From Planctomycetaceae bacterium (GTDB taxonomy: Bacteria > Planctomycetota > Planctomycetia > Pirellulales > UBA1268), in assembly GCA_902629495.1 (NCBI GenBank), contig CACORA010000005.1, positions 1 through 64,000 of the forward strand: DNA of 64,000 bases, in the 5' to 3' direction. The position numbers were made by a program, and so were the translations under genes. Of the stretch, positions 8,626-18,480 are shown piece after piece; the first letter of the stretch is position 1; every line of letters starts with the position of its first letter. Under the pieces are notes generated by a model, which worked only from the letters and a program-made list of their open reading frames with translations, had not been told where the DNA came from and searched no databases.

Positions 8626-10611
8626 ATGAGCCACTTCGTTTCAGTTCAATACTTCAGCAGGATGAAGACAGTCGTCACACTTTGTGTGGCGGCTGTCCTT
8701 CTGTTTTCCTGTGGTATTGCCTCTGCGCAGAAATATCAAGGGAAATGGAAGAAGCCTCAGCCGCCGAAAAGTAAGCTTCCTGAAGCCGTGCGCACCCCAC
8801 TATCCAGTAAAGTGATAGAGGTGGCTCCAGTTGATCGTTCAACCCGTCCTGACATCCAAAAGGCGGCAAAGAAAATAGATAAACTCTTAGCTGCTCACTG
8901 GGCGGACAAAGAGGTCAAGCCGTCAACGCCTCTCAGCGACCAGCAGTTTCTTCGTCGCGTGTTTCTTGAGTTAGGTGGAAGAATCCCAAGTTATTACGAA
9001 GTCAAGGCGTTTCTTGATAGTGATCGTGATCGTGGTGAGTTGATTGACTATCTTCTTGAAAGCCCTGCGTATGTCAGCCATTTCTACAACTTTTGGGCAG
9101 ATATTCTGAGGCTTGTGGAACGACCACAACGGAATCTGGTGTTTGAGCCATATCTTTTCTACGTCAAGGACTCGATTGCCTCTAATAAGCCATACAATAC
9201 ATGGGTCCACGAGATGCTCACGGCCGATGGTCTTCTGTGGGAAAACCCTGCCGTTGGTTTTCAATTACGTGATTCGGGCATGCCGTTACCCTATGTGGAT
9301 AACACTATTCGTGTTCTTCTTGGAAAGCAGATTGGATGTGCACAGTGTCACGACCATCCATTTGATGACTGGACGCAGCATCAATTTTATGAACTGGCAG
9401 CATTTTTATCTGGAACCAAACTGCGTGGTGGTAATGGCAAAAGCATGATGAGCATGAGTGGCTCTGGAAGCCCGCAAAAGCTCATCAAGGAAGCTCGGGC
9501 AGACGCTGTGAAAAACAATAAAAGCCCAGCCGGTTTTATTCAGTTTATACAAGCGAATACAACAAACGTGAGCTTCAAAGAAGCGCCTCTCAAACTTCCG
9601 CACGATTATCAGTACGACGATGCGAAACCCTTAGCGGTTGTGAGCCCGAAAGTGCTCTGGGGTGAAATACCAGCAAACGCAAAGGATAAAGATAAACGAG
9701 AACAATTGGCCTCATGGATTGTTCGTGACCGACAATTTGCCCGAATGATTGCGAATCGGATGTGGAAGAAAATCATGGGGATTGGCATTGTTGAGCCGAT
9801 CGATGATTTTCAGGATGGAAATGTTGCGATTCTTCCAGAACTTCTTGAACATCTCACCGATGAAATGATTCGGCTTGACTTTGATCTTCGTGAGTTTGTC
9901 AGAATTCTTGTTTCAACGGATGTCTATCAAAGAGAAGCAGTTGTGTTTGATCCATCGGAAGGAACACCATTCCGGTTTACTGCTCCCGCGCTCAGGCGAA
10001 TGACTGCTGAGCAGCTCTGGGATTCAATCGTGACTCTCGTTGCGTATAACGCATGGGGTATGCAGAGGCCTACGGCGAATGAAATTGCCCAGTCCGCTGG
10101 AGTGGATTTCTCAAAAGCGACATTCGAGTCTGCATCGACTCAATACCAAAAATTTAACGGTGAATTTGGTCGTGGAAGACAGATGCGTTCGCTTCAACAA
10201 AAGGTTGGCTACAAGGGCCAGTTGCTTGTTCGCGCAAGTGAAATACCAACGCCGCTGCCACTCGGGCATTTTTTACGACAGTTTGGTCAGAGTGATCGAG
10301 AAGTTATTGAGGGGTCACGTACGGTGGCAACGGTGCCGCAGATCCTCACGATGTTCAACGGTCCCATTACCCATAGCATGTTGGAAGTTGGGTCTGTTAT
10401 CTACGACAATGTACTGGCCGCTATGAAAAAAAGTGACAATGAAGTCATCACGGTGATATTCATGTCCTTGTTGTCTCATCCACCGACATTTGAAGAGCGG
10501 CGGCTGGCTCGTATGGAGATTGATTCATTTCCACGTGATGAGCGGGCTGCAGCGTATGGCAATTTGATTTGGGCGCTCTTAAACACACGTGAATTCATAT
10601 TTATTCAATAA
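8626..10611 (+). CDS. DUF1549/DUF1553 protein without PSCyt1 domain (module B)
   Basis: Exported haem-type planctomycete protein, function unknown. The frame is open from ATG 8581, but GGAGG at 8616-8620 supports the ATG at 8626 (661 residues); M-K-T-V-V-T-L at 8662 is where the signal peptide core starts, ending I-A-S-A. DUF1549 follows ('QQFLRRVFLELGGRIPS', 'FWADILR', then CAQCHDHPFD), then DUF1553 ('LASWIVRDRQFARMIANRMWKKIMG', 'FVRILVSTDVYQRE', 'APALRRMTAEQLWDSIV'). Unlike the two other DUF1549 proteins here it lacks the N-terminal PSCyt1 cytochrome and has instead a Lys/Pro-rich segment (KKPQPPKSKLPEA). The DUF1501 partner begins 42 bp downstream. Confidence 0.9.
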   Translation: MSHFVSVQYFSRMKTVVTLCVAAVLLFSCGIASAQKYQGKWKKPQPPKSKLPEAVRTPLSSKVIEVAPVDRSTRPDIQKAAKKIDKLLAAHWADKEVKPSTPLSDQQFLRRVFLELGGRIPSYYEVKAFLDSDRDRGELIDYLLESPAYVSHFYNFWADILRLVERPQRNLVFEPYLFYVKDSIASNKPYNTWVHEMLTADGLLWENPAVGFQLRDSGMPLPYVDNTIRVLLGKQIGCAQCHDHPFDDWTQHQFYELAAFLSGTKLRGGNGKSMMSMSGSGSPQKLIKEARADAVKNNKSPAGFIQFIQANTTNVSFKEAPLKLPHDYQYDDAKPLAVVSPKVLWGEIPANAKDKDKREQLASWIVRDRQFARMIANRMWKKIMGIGIVEPIDDFQDGNVAILPELLEHLTDEMIRLDFDLREFVRILVSTDVYQREAVVFDPSEGTPFRFTAPALRRMTAEQLWDSIVTLVAYNAWGMQRPTANEIAQSAGVDFSKATFESASTQYQKFNGEFGRGRQMRSLQQKVGYKGQLLVRASEIPTPLPLGHFLRQFGQSDREVIEGSRTVATVPQILTMFNGPITHSMLEVGSVIYDNVLAAMKKSDNEVITVIFMSLLSHPPTFEERRLARMEIDSFPRDERAAAYGNLIWALLNTREFIFIQ

Positions 10612-10653
10612 CAATAGTTATCAAGAGTTTTTGCTTGGGTATTGGAGGTAAAC

Positions 10654-11946
10654 ATGTCAGGTTTGTATCCCATTGACCAGAGTCTGACGCGTCGCGGACT
10701 ATTTGGACGGATGGCCGGAGCGGCATTTGGTGTCAGCGTGCTCGACATGGTGGGAGGACGAGTCCCGCTTGGCCTGGCAGCTGATGTGGCAGCCAGCGAT
10801 ATCAGTGTGATCTTTTTGCAGATGCGTGGTGCAATGAGTCATCTTGATACATTTGATCCAAAACCTGGACGGGAAGAGCAGGGTGAAACAAAGGCCATCA
10901 AAACAAAGACACCAGGAGTACTTTTTGGTGAATACCTCCCAAACCTTGCCGGCATGTCCGATCGTCTTGCAGTGCTTCGTGGGATGACAGCAGAAACTGG
11001 AGCGCATCAACAGGCAACCTATCTCATGCGTACGAGTTACTCCGAACTCAATAGCATTGTGCATCCTTCAATGGGTTCATGGACACTGAATGTGAAAGGG
11101 AAGACAAGCAAAGGCAAAGATCTTCCGGGGTATGTACTTGTTGGCAATGGCAATGAGCATCCAGGTGCAGGTTTTCTAGATGCGTCTCTGACGCCTGTTC
11201 CCGTCGCTGATCCAAAGCTCGGTTTGGAAAATACAGTTCAGCCGTCCTATCTCTCCGATAAACAGTTCAAACACAGGCTTTCATTAGCAGAGCGGATTGA
11301 TAAGGATTTCAAGAAAACACATAAAGGCCCTCAAATTGCGGCGTACGATCAGATGTATAAAGATGCGACGCGATTGCTTGGGAGTGTTGATCTTGAAGCA
11401 TTCGATCTTTCAAAAGAGCCAGAAAATATTCGTTCCCGCTACGGTACATCCAGGTTTGGCCAGGGCTGTATGCTGGCAAGAAGATTAATCGAGTCTGGTG
11501 TGCGATGTGTTGAGGTTGAGTCTGGTGGATGGGATATGCATCGTGGCATCTTTGATAGTTTGCCAGGAAATGTCGGTGCTCTTGATGCTGGGATGGGAGC
11601 CTTGCTAGACGATCTTTCCGAGCGCGGCATGCTCGAAAAAACCCTTGTCGTGCTAGGCACTGAGTTTGGGCGGTCTCCCGGCATCAACCAAAATGCTGGT
11701 CGTGATCATCACCCTGCAGTCTTTTCTTGTGTGCTGGCCGGAGCAGGAATCAAGGGTGGTACAACCTATGGCACTTCTGACGAGCGTGGCTTCCATCCGG
11801 ATGAGGATGCGGTCACCATACAAGACTTCAATACAACGATTGCCATAGCAGCTGGACTACCACACGACAAGGAGTTCTTTGCTCCGAATGGACGTCCGTT
11901 CAAGATCGGTGACGGGGGTGATCCAATCAAGGCGATTCTGGCTTGA
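10654..11946 (+). CDS. DUF1501 family protein, Tat-exported (module B)
   Basis: A 430-residue DUF1501 protein, partner of the preceding DUF1549/DUF1553 gene. The start is the ATG at 10654 with GGAGG at 10644-10648; a TTG further upstream lies on the ribosome site itself. The twin-arginine leader is L-T-R-R-G-L-F-G. Family landmarks: 'MRGAMSHLDTFDPKP', 'RFGQGCMLARRLIESGVRCVEVESGGWDMH', 'GTEFGRSPGINQNAGRDHHP', and a final 'HDKEFFAPNGRPFKIGDGG'. The Asp/His-rich segments resemble the metal-binding positions of alkaline phosphatase-fold enzymes, but no activity is established for the family. No gene follows for 409 bp, so module B probably ends here. Confidence 0.9.
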   Translation: MSGLYPIDQSLTRRGLFGRMAGAAFGVSVLDMVGGRVPLGLAADVAASDISVIFLQMRGAMSHLDTFDPKPGREEQGETKAIKTKTPGVLFGEYLPNLAGMSDRLAVLRGMTAETGAHQQATYLMRTSYSELNSIVHPSMGSWTLNVKGKTSKGKDLPGYVLVGNGNEHPGAGFLDASLTPVPVADPKLGLENTVQPSYLSDKQFKHRLSLAERIDKDFKKTHKGPQIAAYDQMYKDATRLLGSVDLEAFDLSKEPENIRSRYGTSRFGQGCMLARRLIESGVRCVEVESGGWDMHRGIFDSLPGNVGALDAGMGALLDDLSERGMLEKTLVVLGTEFGRSPGINQNAGRDHHPAVFSCVLAGAGIKGGTTYGTSDERGFHPDEDAVTIQDFNTTIAIAAGLPHDKEFFAPNGRPFKIGDGGDPIKAILA

Positions 11947-12355
11947 TGGTAAGTGGTGGTGATGCTCTCCATTATTCTCAATGGGCGCGTGCACGGTTTT
12001 GTCACAACTTTCTGCCAGTTGTTGCTGCGAGTCCACGTCTCTCGGGATATATCTGGTTGAAGGTATGCCATAGTTCATATCCCCAGTTATGAAGAGAGGG
12101 ATCATCTGTACCGTATTATGAGGTCGCGGATAATCGGTGACCACGAAAACGTCATCATGGTAAATTGCATCAGCCTGAAGCAGACGCAAAGACACACTGC
12201 AATGTTGAGAATACACTGCCTTCATCAACGTGAGGATTTATTGGCATCTCTCTTCTCGAAGCGTCACAATAAGAGTGATTGTATTGTTCAGAGCGCCGTG
12301 CGAAACTCTTTATCACTATTTGAAATTAACTGGAGAGACTGACGGCTGGGTTTTT
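11947..12355. other. Intergenic region (409 bp), nothing recognised
   Basis: No convincing gene, RNA or repeat. A minus-strand open frame of 123 codons (11857-12228) runs through it and into the DUF1501 gene, but its product is His-rich, resembles nothing I know, and has no ribosome site; I treat it as chance. The promoter of the PQQ-type propeller gene should lie in the right half. Confidence 0.5.
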
Positions 12356-13846
12356 ATGAAGAGTCAATTAAAAATATATTGTTTTTTTGTTGTAAGTGTT
12401 TTATCCAATCTATTGATCTTCGGTGTTGGCGGTGTGCAGGCACATCCGCTGACAGAGAACGGTGATCAGAAACAGGATCGGAGTTCATCCTCCGCTGAGG
12501 TGCATTCAGAGACGGATGAAAGATGGGCCACGGGAAACACGTTCGTGGTAAGAACAGGATCGGTGCGATCTGGCATTTACCCAGTTAAAAAGACAACACC
12601 TCATCACGAAGCAGTAGACAATTGGCCTAATTGGAGGGGTCCAACACTCAATGGACACGCTCATGGTTCAGGGTATGCAACGTCTTGGAGCCAAACACAG
12701 AATGTCATCTGGCATGTTCCGTTGCCCGGACTAGGAGCCAGTACACCTGCTGTATGGGGCAATCACATTGTGATCACGTGTGCTGTTGATGGGCGTAACG
12801 TGGCAATCTGTTTTGATTTCAATGGACAAAAAATTTGGGAACGTAAGCTTGGTTCGGAGCGGCCAGGCAAGCATAAGAAGGCAACCGGCTGTAATTCATC
12901 ACCAATAACTGATGGGCAACACGTTTGGGTATATTACAAAAGTGGTGAACTTGCGTGTCTCAATCTTGAAGATGGTGAGGTGATATGGAATACAAATCTG
13001 CAGGAGCGGTTTGGGGAAGATACTCTGTGGTGGGACTTGGGCACGTCACCGGTTCTGACGAAACAGTCCGTTGTCGTTGCTGTGATGCAGACGGGCCCAA
13101 GTTATGTGGTGGCATTTGAGCGGAAAACCGGTGAACTTCTTTGGAAAGTAGACCGCAATCTTGGTGCTCCTGAGGAGGCAGCCCAAAGTTACTCAACACC
13201 AATCGTGTTGTCTGGAGACTTAAAACTTGATGAGCCCGATGAATTGATCGTTGTTTTGGGTGCCGATCATGTAACGGCTCATAATGCATTGAACGGCCAA
13301 GAGCTTTGGCGCGTTGGTGGACTCAACCCAAACAATGAAAAGTTCTTTCGTTCGATTGCATCGCCTGTTGCAGCCAACGATCTTATCATAGCTCCCTATG
13401 CACGCGGTAAAACGCTTACAGCAATTCGTCGTGGTGGTCGTGGAGATGTGACCAAGACGCATATTGCATGGGAGCGTGATGATCTTGGTGCAGATGTGCC
13501 AACACCGGCGGTTCGAGGAACTGACGCAGTTGTTTGTACGGACAAGGGTAGGCTGGAATGCATTTCAACACTGACTGGTAAGACCATTGCAAAGAAAGAT
13601 CTTCCTAAAAATCGCAACGCCTACAGTGCATCTCCGATTATCGTTGATCAGAAAGTCATTATCACTCGTGAGGATGGCTCATCATGGATTCTGGCATTCC
13701 CTAAGACGCCTGATGAGACAGCACTGTTTACAGATCTTGGTTCTGGGAATATTGAGGAAATGACTGTTGCAACACCTGTATGCGTTGGGGGAAGGATCCT
13801 TGTTCGCACCCATGACGCTTTGTGGTGTATTGGTAAAGCTATCTGA
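12356..13846 (+). CDS. PQQ-like (outer membrane protein assembly BamB-type fold) beta-propeller protein
   Basis: A 496-residue exported beta-propeller. I use the ATG at 12356 because M-K-S-Q-L-K-I-Y begins a signal peptide (hydrophobic to about residue 26, ending V-Q-A). The first ~80 residues after it are low-complexity. From 'NWPNWRGPTLNGHAHGSG' the repeats follow: 'WSQTQNVIWHVPLPGLGASTPAVWGNHIVI', 'ALNGQELWRVGG', 'SASPIIVDQKVIIT', typical PQQ/quinoprotein-like blades with Trp at conserved positions. Many planctomycete proteins of this type act as scaffolds, not enzymes, so catalysis cannot be assumed. The ThuA-like gene starts 31 bp downstream with its own GGAGG site, suggesting an operon. 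Confidence 0.85.
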   Translation: MKSQLKIYCFFVVSVLSNLLIFGVGGVQAHPLTENGDQKQDRSSSSAEVHSETDERWATGNTFVVRTGSVRSGIYPVKKTTPHHEAVDNWPNWRGPTLNGHAHGSGYATSWSQTQNVIWHVPLPGLGASTPAVWGNHIVITCAVDGRNVAICFDFNGQKIWERKLGSERPGKHKKATGCNSSPITDGQHVWVYYKSGELACLNLEDGEVIWNTNLQERFGEDTLWWDLGTSPVLTKQSVVVAVMQTGPSYVVAFERKTGELLWKVDRNLGAPEEAAQSYSTPIVLSGDLKLDEPDELIVVLGADHVTAHNALNGQELWRVGGLNPNNEKFFRSIASPVAANDLIIAPYARGKTLTAIRRGGRGDVTKTHIAWERDDLGADVPTPAVRGTDAVVCTDKGRLECISTLTGKTIAKKDLPKNRNAYSASPIIVDQKVIITREDGSSWILAFPKTPDETALFTDLGSGNIEEMTVATPVCVGGRILVRTHDALWCIGKAI

Positions 13847-13877
13847 TACACACTGAAGAAAACGGAGGCTCAATTCT

Positions 13878-15020
13878 ATGCGGATAAATCTTTTTTTATT
13901 GTGGGTATATCTAGCTGTTCTTGCAATGGATCTGCAATCACTTGAGGGTGCACAGCCATCGAAGCCAGCACGTTTTTTAGTGGTCACCGTTACCACTGGT
14001 TTTCGACATGGCTCTATCGAATCAGCTGAGCCGGTCCTTGAAAAAATTGGACGTGAAAGTGGACTGTTTCATCCTATATTTTTGCGTCTCCCTCCAGACC
14101 GTCCATCACGGCCGCGAGCACCAAAACGCAAGCCCGCGACCACGGATGAAGAGTGGTCGAAACAGCAAGAAGACTATAACGAGGCAAAAAAAGCTTTTCA
14201 GCTGCAGGATGCTCCGTGGCAGCAAACACTGAAGGATCAATTTGCGACAGCCTTTCAAAAATCAACATTAGACGATTTTGATGGCGTCATGTTTGTTAAT
14301 ACTACTGGTAATCTTCCTATCCCAGATCTCCAGGGTTTTCTTAAGTGGCTACAGTCTGGGAAGTCTTTTGTTGGTATGCATGCTGCGACTGATACGCTGA
14401 AGTCTTCCGATGCGTATGTTGAAATGATAGGTGGGAGTTTTGCTGGACACCCATGGGGTGGAGGTGGAGAACATGGTTTTGTGAATCATGAGATAGATCA
14501 CCCTGTTGTCGAAATGTTTCCAGAGCGTTTTCGCTGGAAAGATGAAATTTATCAGTATGATGATCGCTTTAATCCTTCAGATCTCCGAGTGTTACTGTCC
14601 ATAGACATGGCAGCAAGTTCGCCACAAGAGCCGTGGCATGTTCCGGTATCATGGATTCGTACCTACGGACAAGGTCGAGTCTTCTACACCAATCTTGGGC
14701 ACAATCGAGATACGTGGGAAAATGATGTTTTTCAGTCGCACATCCACTCTGGTATTCGCTGGTCTCTTGGCCAGATTGATGCTCCCAGTGAACCAAATCC
14801 AACGATTCAGTCAAACGAGTATGTGCGGAGTGTCCTTCCAGCTGCTGCCATCGCTCTTGGTGACAATCATGATGCGTTACGAGCTCAGGCAGATGAAAAG
14901 ATGAGAAACGAACCAAATTGGTCAACAACTCTTCGACCATCACTCTTGAAAATTCGTTCTATGAATTCGGATAAACGAAAACCTGCCTATCAAGCATTTA
15001 TTGACACATTGAGAGAATGA
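13878..15020 (+). CDS. ThuA-like domain protein, exported
   Basis: ThuA-like proteins have a glutamine amidotransferase-like flavodoxin fold and are linked to sugar use (first seen in trehalose utilisation), with unclear chemistry. The 380-residue protein has a signal peptide (about residues 1-25, 'LEGAQ'), then 'RFLVVTVTTGFRHGSIESAEP', 'DFDGVMFVNTTG', 'GKSFVGMHAATDTLKSSDAYVEMIGG', 'GHPWGGGGEH', 'EIYQYDDRF' and 'GRVFYTNLGHNRDTW', the usual order of family motifs. An extra basic, Glu-rich segment of about 45 residues (R-P-S-R-P-R-A-P-K-R-K to Q-D-A-P-W) interrupts the first half. GGAGG precedes the ATG at 13878. It sits between the propeller gene and the double sulfatase. Confidence 0.88.
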   Translation: MRINLFLLWVYLAVLAMDLQSLEGAQPSKPARFLVVTVTTGFRHGSIESAEPVLEKIGRESGLFHPIFLRLPPDRPSRPRAPKRKPATTDEEWSKQQEDYNEAKKAFQLQDAPWQQTLKDQFATAFQKSTLDDFDGVMFVNTTGNLPIPDLQGFLKWLQSGKSFVGMHAATDTLKSSDAYVEMIGGSFAGHPWGGGGEHGFVNHEIDHPVVEMFPERFRWKDEIYQYDDRFNPSDLRVLLSIDMAASSPQEPWHVPVSWIRTYGQGRVFYTNLGHNRDTWENDVFQSHIHSGIRWSLGQIDAPSEPNPTIQSNEYVRSVLPAAAIALGDNHDALRAQADEKMRNEPNWSTTLRPSLLKIRSMNSDKRKPAYQAFIDTLRE

Positions 15021-15109
15021 TCAAGAGTATTTCTTCTACCTCAAGACGATTGCCCATATGATCTGCTGCGACCCTTAGTCGAATTCGACGAAAAGAAAAG
15101 GAAGAGAAA

Positions 15110-18100
15110 ATGACTTTGATGCAGTGCGTAAGAAGCCTGTGGTTTGTTGTTGTCGCGTTTTGGATATCTTCTTCCCATGCTACGCAGGCAGTCACGCCAC
15201 CCAACGTCATTGTTATTTTAGCTGATGATATGGGTTTTTCGGATGCCGGGTGCTATGGCGGAGAAATAGACACTCCCAATCTTGATCGTTTGGCGCATAA
15301 CGGCCTCAGATTTACGCAGGGCTACAACACCGCCAGATGTTGGCCAACGCGGGGAGCGATTTTGACTGGCTACTATGCGCAGTCAATCCGCCGTGATTCA
15401 TCGCCGGGTATTAATGGTGGAGGGCGAGGAAAACGACCTGCATGGGCGAAGCTGCTTCCAGAACGACTGGTATCTGCTGGCTATCGCTCATATCACTCTG
15501 GAAAATGGCATATTGATGGCGATCCGCGGCAACAAGGATTTCAGCATTCCTTGCAGATTGAAGGAGGTCAGAATGATTTTTTTGATCCAAAAGGTATATC
15601 GGTTGATGGCGAGCCCATTGGAGAAACGAAAGATTTTTATGTGACCACTGAAGTCGGTGCACATGCTGTCGAATGTCTTCGACAGCATGCTCTCAATCAT
15701 GCCGATCAACCATTCTTTAGTTACGTGGCTTTCACATCTCCACATTTTCCTCTTCATGCTCCTCAGGATGTGATTGCCAAGTACAAAGATCGTTATCTCG
15801 CAGGATGGGACGTCTTGAGGCAGGCAAGGTATCAGCGACTTGTTGAGCGTGGAATGATTCAGGCGGACTTATCGGCACTGGAACCAGATGTCGGACCCCC
15901 ATATGACTTTCCTGAAGCTATCAAGCAATTGGGTGCAGGTGAGGTGAATCGACCATTGCCATGGAAAAAGCTTTCTTCAAGACAAAAAGATTTTCAGGCT
16001 ACAAAAATGGCTATCCATGCAGCAATGATTGAGATGATGGATCGTGCAATTGGGAATATTGTCTCACAGCTTGAGGTGATGGGTGCGATGGAAAATACCC
16101 TCATTCTTGCACTGAGTGATAATGGCGCCTCGGCGGAAATTATGGTTCGTGGTAAGGGGCATGATTCTGCACTGCCTCCTGGGTCACAAGGTACCTATCT
16201 CTGTCTTGGTCCAGGCTTTTCAAGTTGTGCGAACACCCCATTCCGTCGTCATAAGACGTGGGTTCACGAAGGAGGTATTGCAACGAGCTGGATCGCACAC
16301 TGGCCAGGTGGGATTTCGTCAAAGAGTGCTCTGCGGACGCAGCCCGTTCATGTTATTGATATTGCTCCAACAGTTCTTGAACTTGCTGGTGTTCAGGACA
16401 TCAGCTCAGTCGGTGATGGGAACGTGCCGCATCCAATGCAAGGAAAGAGCTTTGCCCAATGCCTCACAAATCCTGTTGCCACACCTCCACACGAGAGTCT
16501 GTGGTGGTGCCATGGCGGACATCGAGCAGTTCGCCATGGAGATTGGAAGCTTGTGGCTGCAAAGGATGAGCCATGGGAATTGTATGACCTTTCCCACGAT
16601 CGCACCGAAACCCACGATCTTGCTGCTGTGCATCCACATACCGTCGCCACGCTTGAGCAAAAATGGAATGCCATTAATAACGAATGCATGCAGTTAGCTG
16701 CGAGTGACGGACAACTCTCACAGGCTGCCAAGAAAAGACCAGCAAAGCGAAAGAAGGATTCAGGAAAGGGCAGTTTGGACACTCGTGCGGGTCGTGCTGT
16801 CACCGACCAGAAACAGACCAATGTCGTCATCATATTCGCGGACGATATGGGGTACGGTGACCCAGCCTGTTTTGGTGGAACATATGCAGCCACGCCTCAT
16901 ATCGATCGGTTGGCTCGTGAGGGAATCCGTATGACGGATTTCCATGTTGCTCAGCCTGTGTGCTCTGCTTCACGGGCAGCACTTCTCACCGGCTGCTATC
17001 CAAACCGTCTTGGAATTCACGGTGCACTTGGTCCAAAAAGCTTACATGGTTTAGCAGCTTCCGAAACAACGTTGGCAGAACTTCTCAAGGAGCGTGGATA
17101 TCGAACAGGAATCGTCGGCAAATGGCATCTTGGCCATCATGCACAATTCCTTCCAATACATCATGGCTTTGACGAGTATTTTGGTTTGCCATACTCAAAT
17201 GATATGTGGCCACACCACCCACAGGCTAAGCCAGGAACCTATCCACCATTACCATTGGTAGAAAATGATAAAATCATCGACGCTGAAGTAACCCCTGCAG
17301 ATCAGGAGACACTCACTCAGCGGTACACCGAGAGGGCCGTAAAGTTTATCGAGAAAGCAGGAAATGCTGCCAACGGACAACCTTTTTTTCTTTACCTGGC
17401 ACATTCGATGCCGCATGTGCCACTCTTTGCCAGTCAGGATTTTCAAGGAAAAAATCCTGGCGGATTGTATGGCGATGTGATATCCGAAATCGATGCATCT
17501 GTTGGCGCTGTGATGGAGGCCCTTGAAAAAACAGGGCATATCAATGACACGCTCATTCTCTTTACGAGCGACAATGGTCCATGGCTTTCATATGGAAATC
17601 ATGCCGGGACAGCAGGTTTGCTTCGGGAAGGTAAAGGCACAACATTTGAAGGAGGTGTACGCGTGCCTTTTGTTGCACGACTGCCAGGTCGTATTCCTGC
17701 AGGCACGGTGAGTGATGAGCCACTCATGACAATCGATATCCTACCATCAATTGCACGGCTAACAGGAAAACCACTTGCGGAAGATAAGACAGGCTCTTGT
17801 AGACTTCACGGGAAACGAATCGATGGACATGATCGTTTAGACATTCTTTTTGGTAAGAACCGTCGAGCTTCGGATTCTGATGTCTATCTATTTTATTACA
17901 AAGTTAATGAACTCCAGGCAGTCCGAGAGGGTCAATGGAAATTGTTTTTCCCACATGGCTATCGAACGATGAAGGGACAGGTTGTAGGCAAGGATGGAAT
18001 TCCTGGTCGATACACCCAAGAAAAAATCAAAAAGGTCCTTTTTGACCTGAAAAAAGATCCGGGTGAAACTCAGGATATATCAAAAGACCATCCGGATATC

Positions 18101-18226
18101 GTAAAGCGTCTTGAACAGATAGCTCAACAAGCACGGACTGATCTTGGTGATAAACTCAAAGACCAAAAAGGAAATGGTCTGCGAGAGCCAGATCGGCTTT
18201 CGCTTCAGTCGTCGAGTGCAAAGTAA
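15110..18226 (+). CDS. Double sulfatase: two complete sulfatase domains in one exported protein
   Basis: A 1,038-residue fusion. Signal peptide 1-25; first sulfatase domain about 30-540 with metal ligands D39/D40 and formylglycine site C77-W-P-T-R81, 'SGKWHIDG' and 'SDNGAS'. A lysine-rich linker (about 540-570, K-K-R-P-A-K-R-K-K-D) joins a second domain with D578/D579, site C618-S-A-S-R622, 'VGKWHLGH' and 'SDNGPWLSYG'. Both domains keep the C-x-[PA]-x-R motif, so both could be activated by a formylglycine-generating enzyme and hydrolyse sulfate esters. Usual sulfatases are 450-600 residues with one domain. The start has AAGGAAGAG 4-12 bases upstream. The reading frame passes the linker without stop or frameshift in the given sequence. 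Substrates are unknown; the two domains differ clearly, so this is not a recent duplication. Confidence 0.93.
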   Translation: MTLMQCVRSLWFVVVAFWISSSHATQAVTPPNVIVILADDMGFSDAGCYGGEIDTPNLDRLAHNGLRFTQGYNTARCWPTRGAILTGYYAQSIRRDSSPGINGGGRGKRPAWAKLLPERLVSAGYRSYHSGKWHIDGDPRQQGFQHSLQIEGGQNDFFDPKGISVDGEPIGETKDFYVTTEVGAHAVECLRQHALNHADQPFFSYVAFTSPHFPLHAPQDVIAKYKDRYLAGWDVLRQARYQRLVERGMIQADLSALEPDVGPPYDFPEAIKQLGAGEVNRPLPWKKLSSRQKDFQATKMAIHAAMIEMMDRAIGNIVSQLEVMGAMENTLILALSDNGASAEIMVRGKGHDSALPPGSQGTYLCLGPGFSSCANTPFRRHKTWVHEGGIATSWIAHWPGGISSKSALRTQPVHVIDIAPTVLELAGVQDISSVGDGNVPHPMQGKSFAQCLTNPVATPPHESLWWCHGGHRAVRHGDWKLVAAKDEPWELYDLSHDRTETHDLAAVHPHTVATLEQKWNAINNECMQLAASDGQLSQAAKKRPAKRKKDSGKGSLDTRAGRAVTDQKQTNVVIIFADDMGYGDPACFGGTYAATPHIDRLAREGIRMTDFHVAQPVCSASRAALLTGCYPNRLGIHGALGPKSLHGLAASETTLAELLKERGYRTGIVGKWHLGHHAQFLPIHHGFDEYFGLPYSNDMWPHHPQAKPGTYPPLPLVENDKIIDAEVTPADQETLTQRYTERAVKFIEKAGNAANGQPFFLYLAHSMPHVPLFASQDFQGKNPGGLYGDVISEIDASVGAVMEALEKTGHINDTLILFTSDNGPWLSYGNHAGTAGLLREGKGTTFEGGVRVPFVARLPGRIPAGTVSDEPLMTIDILPSIARLTGKPLAEDKTGSCRLHGKRIDGHDRLDILFGKNRRASDSDVYLFYYKVNELQAVREGQWKLFFPHGYRTMKGQVVGKDGIPGRYTQEKIKKVLFDLKKDPGETQDISKDHPDIVKRLEQIAQQARTDLGDKLKDQKGNGLREPDRLSLQSSSAK

Positions 18227-18480
18227 AAAATCTTTTTATTCAACAAGCTAGTAGCAGTCACCCTCGTTGATCATGAGGCTACACGATGCCATACACATAT
18301 TATAAATCCATACAGACGCTTGGAAGTAGAAAAGAGTTCTTGAAATGTCTCTTGCACCGGTGATCAAAACCAAATCTGATGGTAGGTATGTATGACGTGA
18401 CGAATGGTTGTCATATGCGTACACGAGGCAAAAGAGTTTCGGGTAGACAGTCGTTTTTGTGGTGCTCAGAAAGGAAACAC

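Noticed and set aside
11857..12228. Minus-strand open frame of 123 codons, partly in an intergenic gap
   Set aside because: No ribosome site, His-run product, overlaps the DUF1501 3' end; most likely chance.
15078..15089. Perfect 12-bp palindrome GTCGAATTCGAC before the double sulfatase
   Set aside because: Short palindromes of this size occur by chance; no second copy seen near related genes.
16116..16697. Plus-strand open frame of 193 codons in another frame of the double sulfatase
   Set aside because: Lies wholly inside the sulfatase coding sequence, has no ribosome site and its product is Cys/Leu/Arg-rich without family signs.
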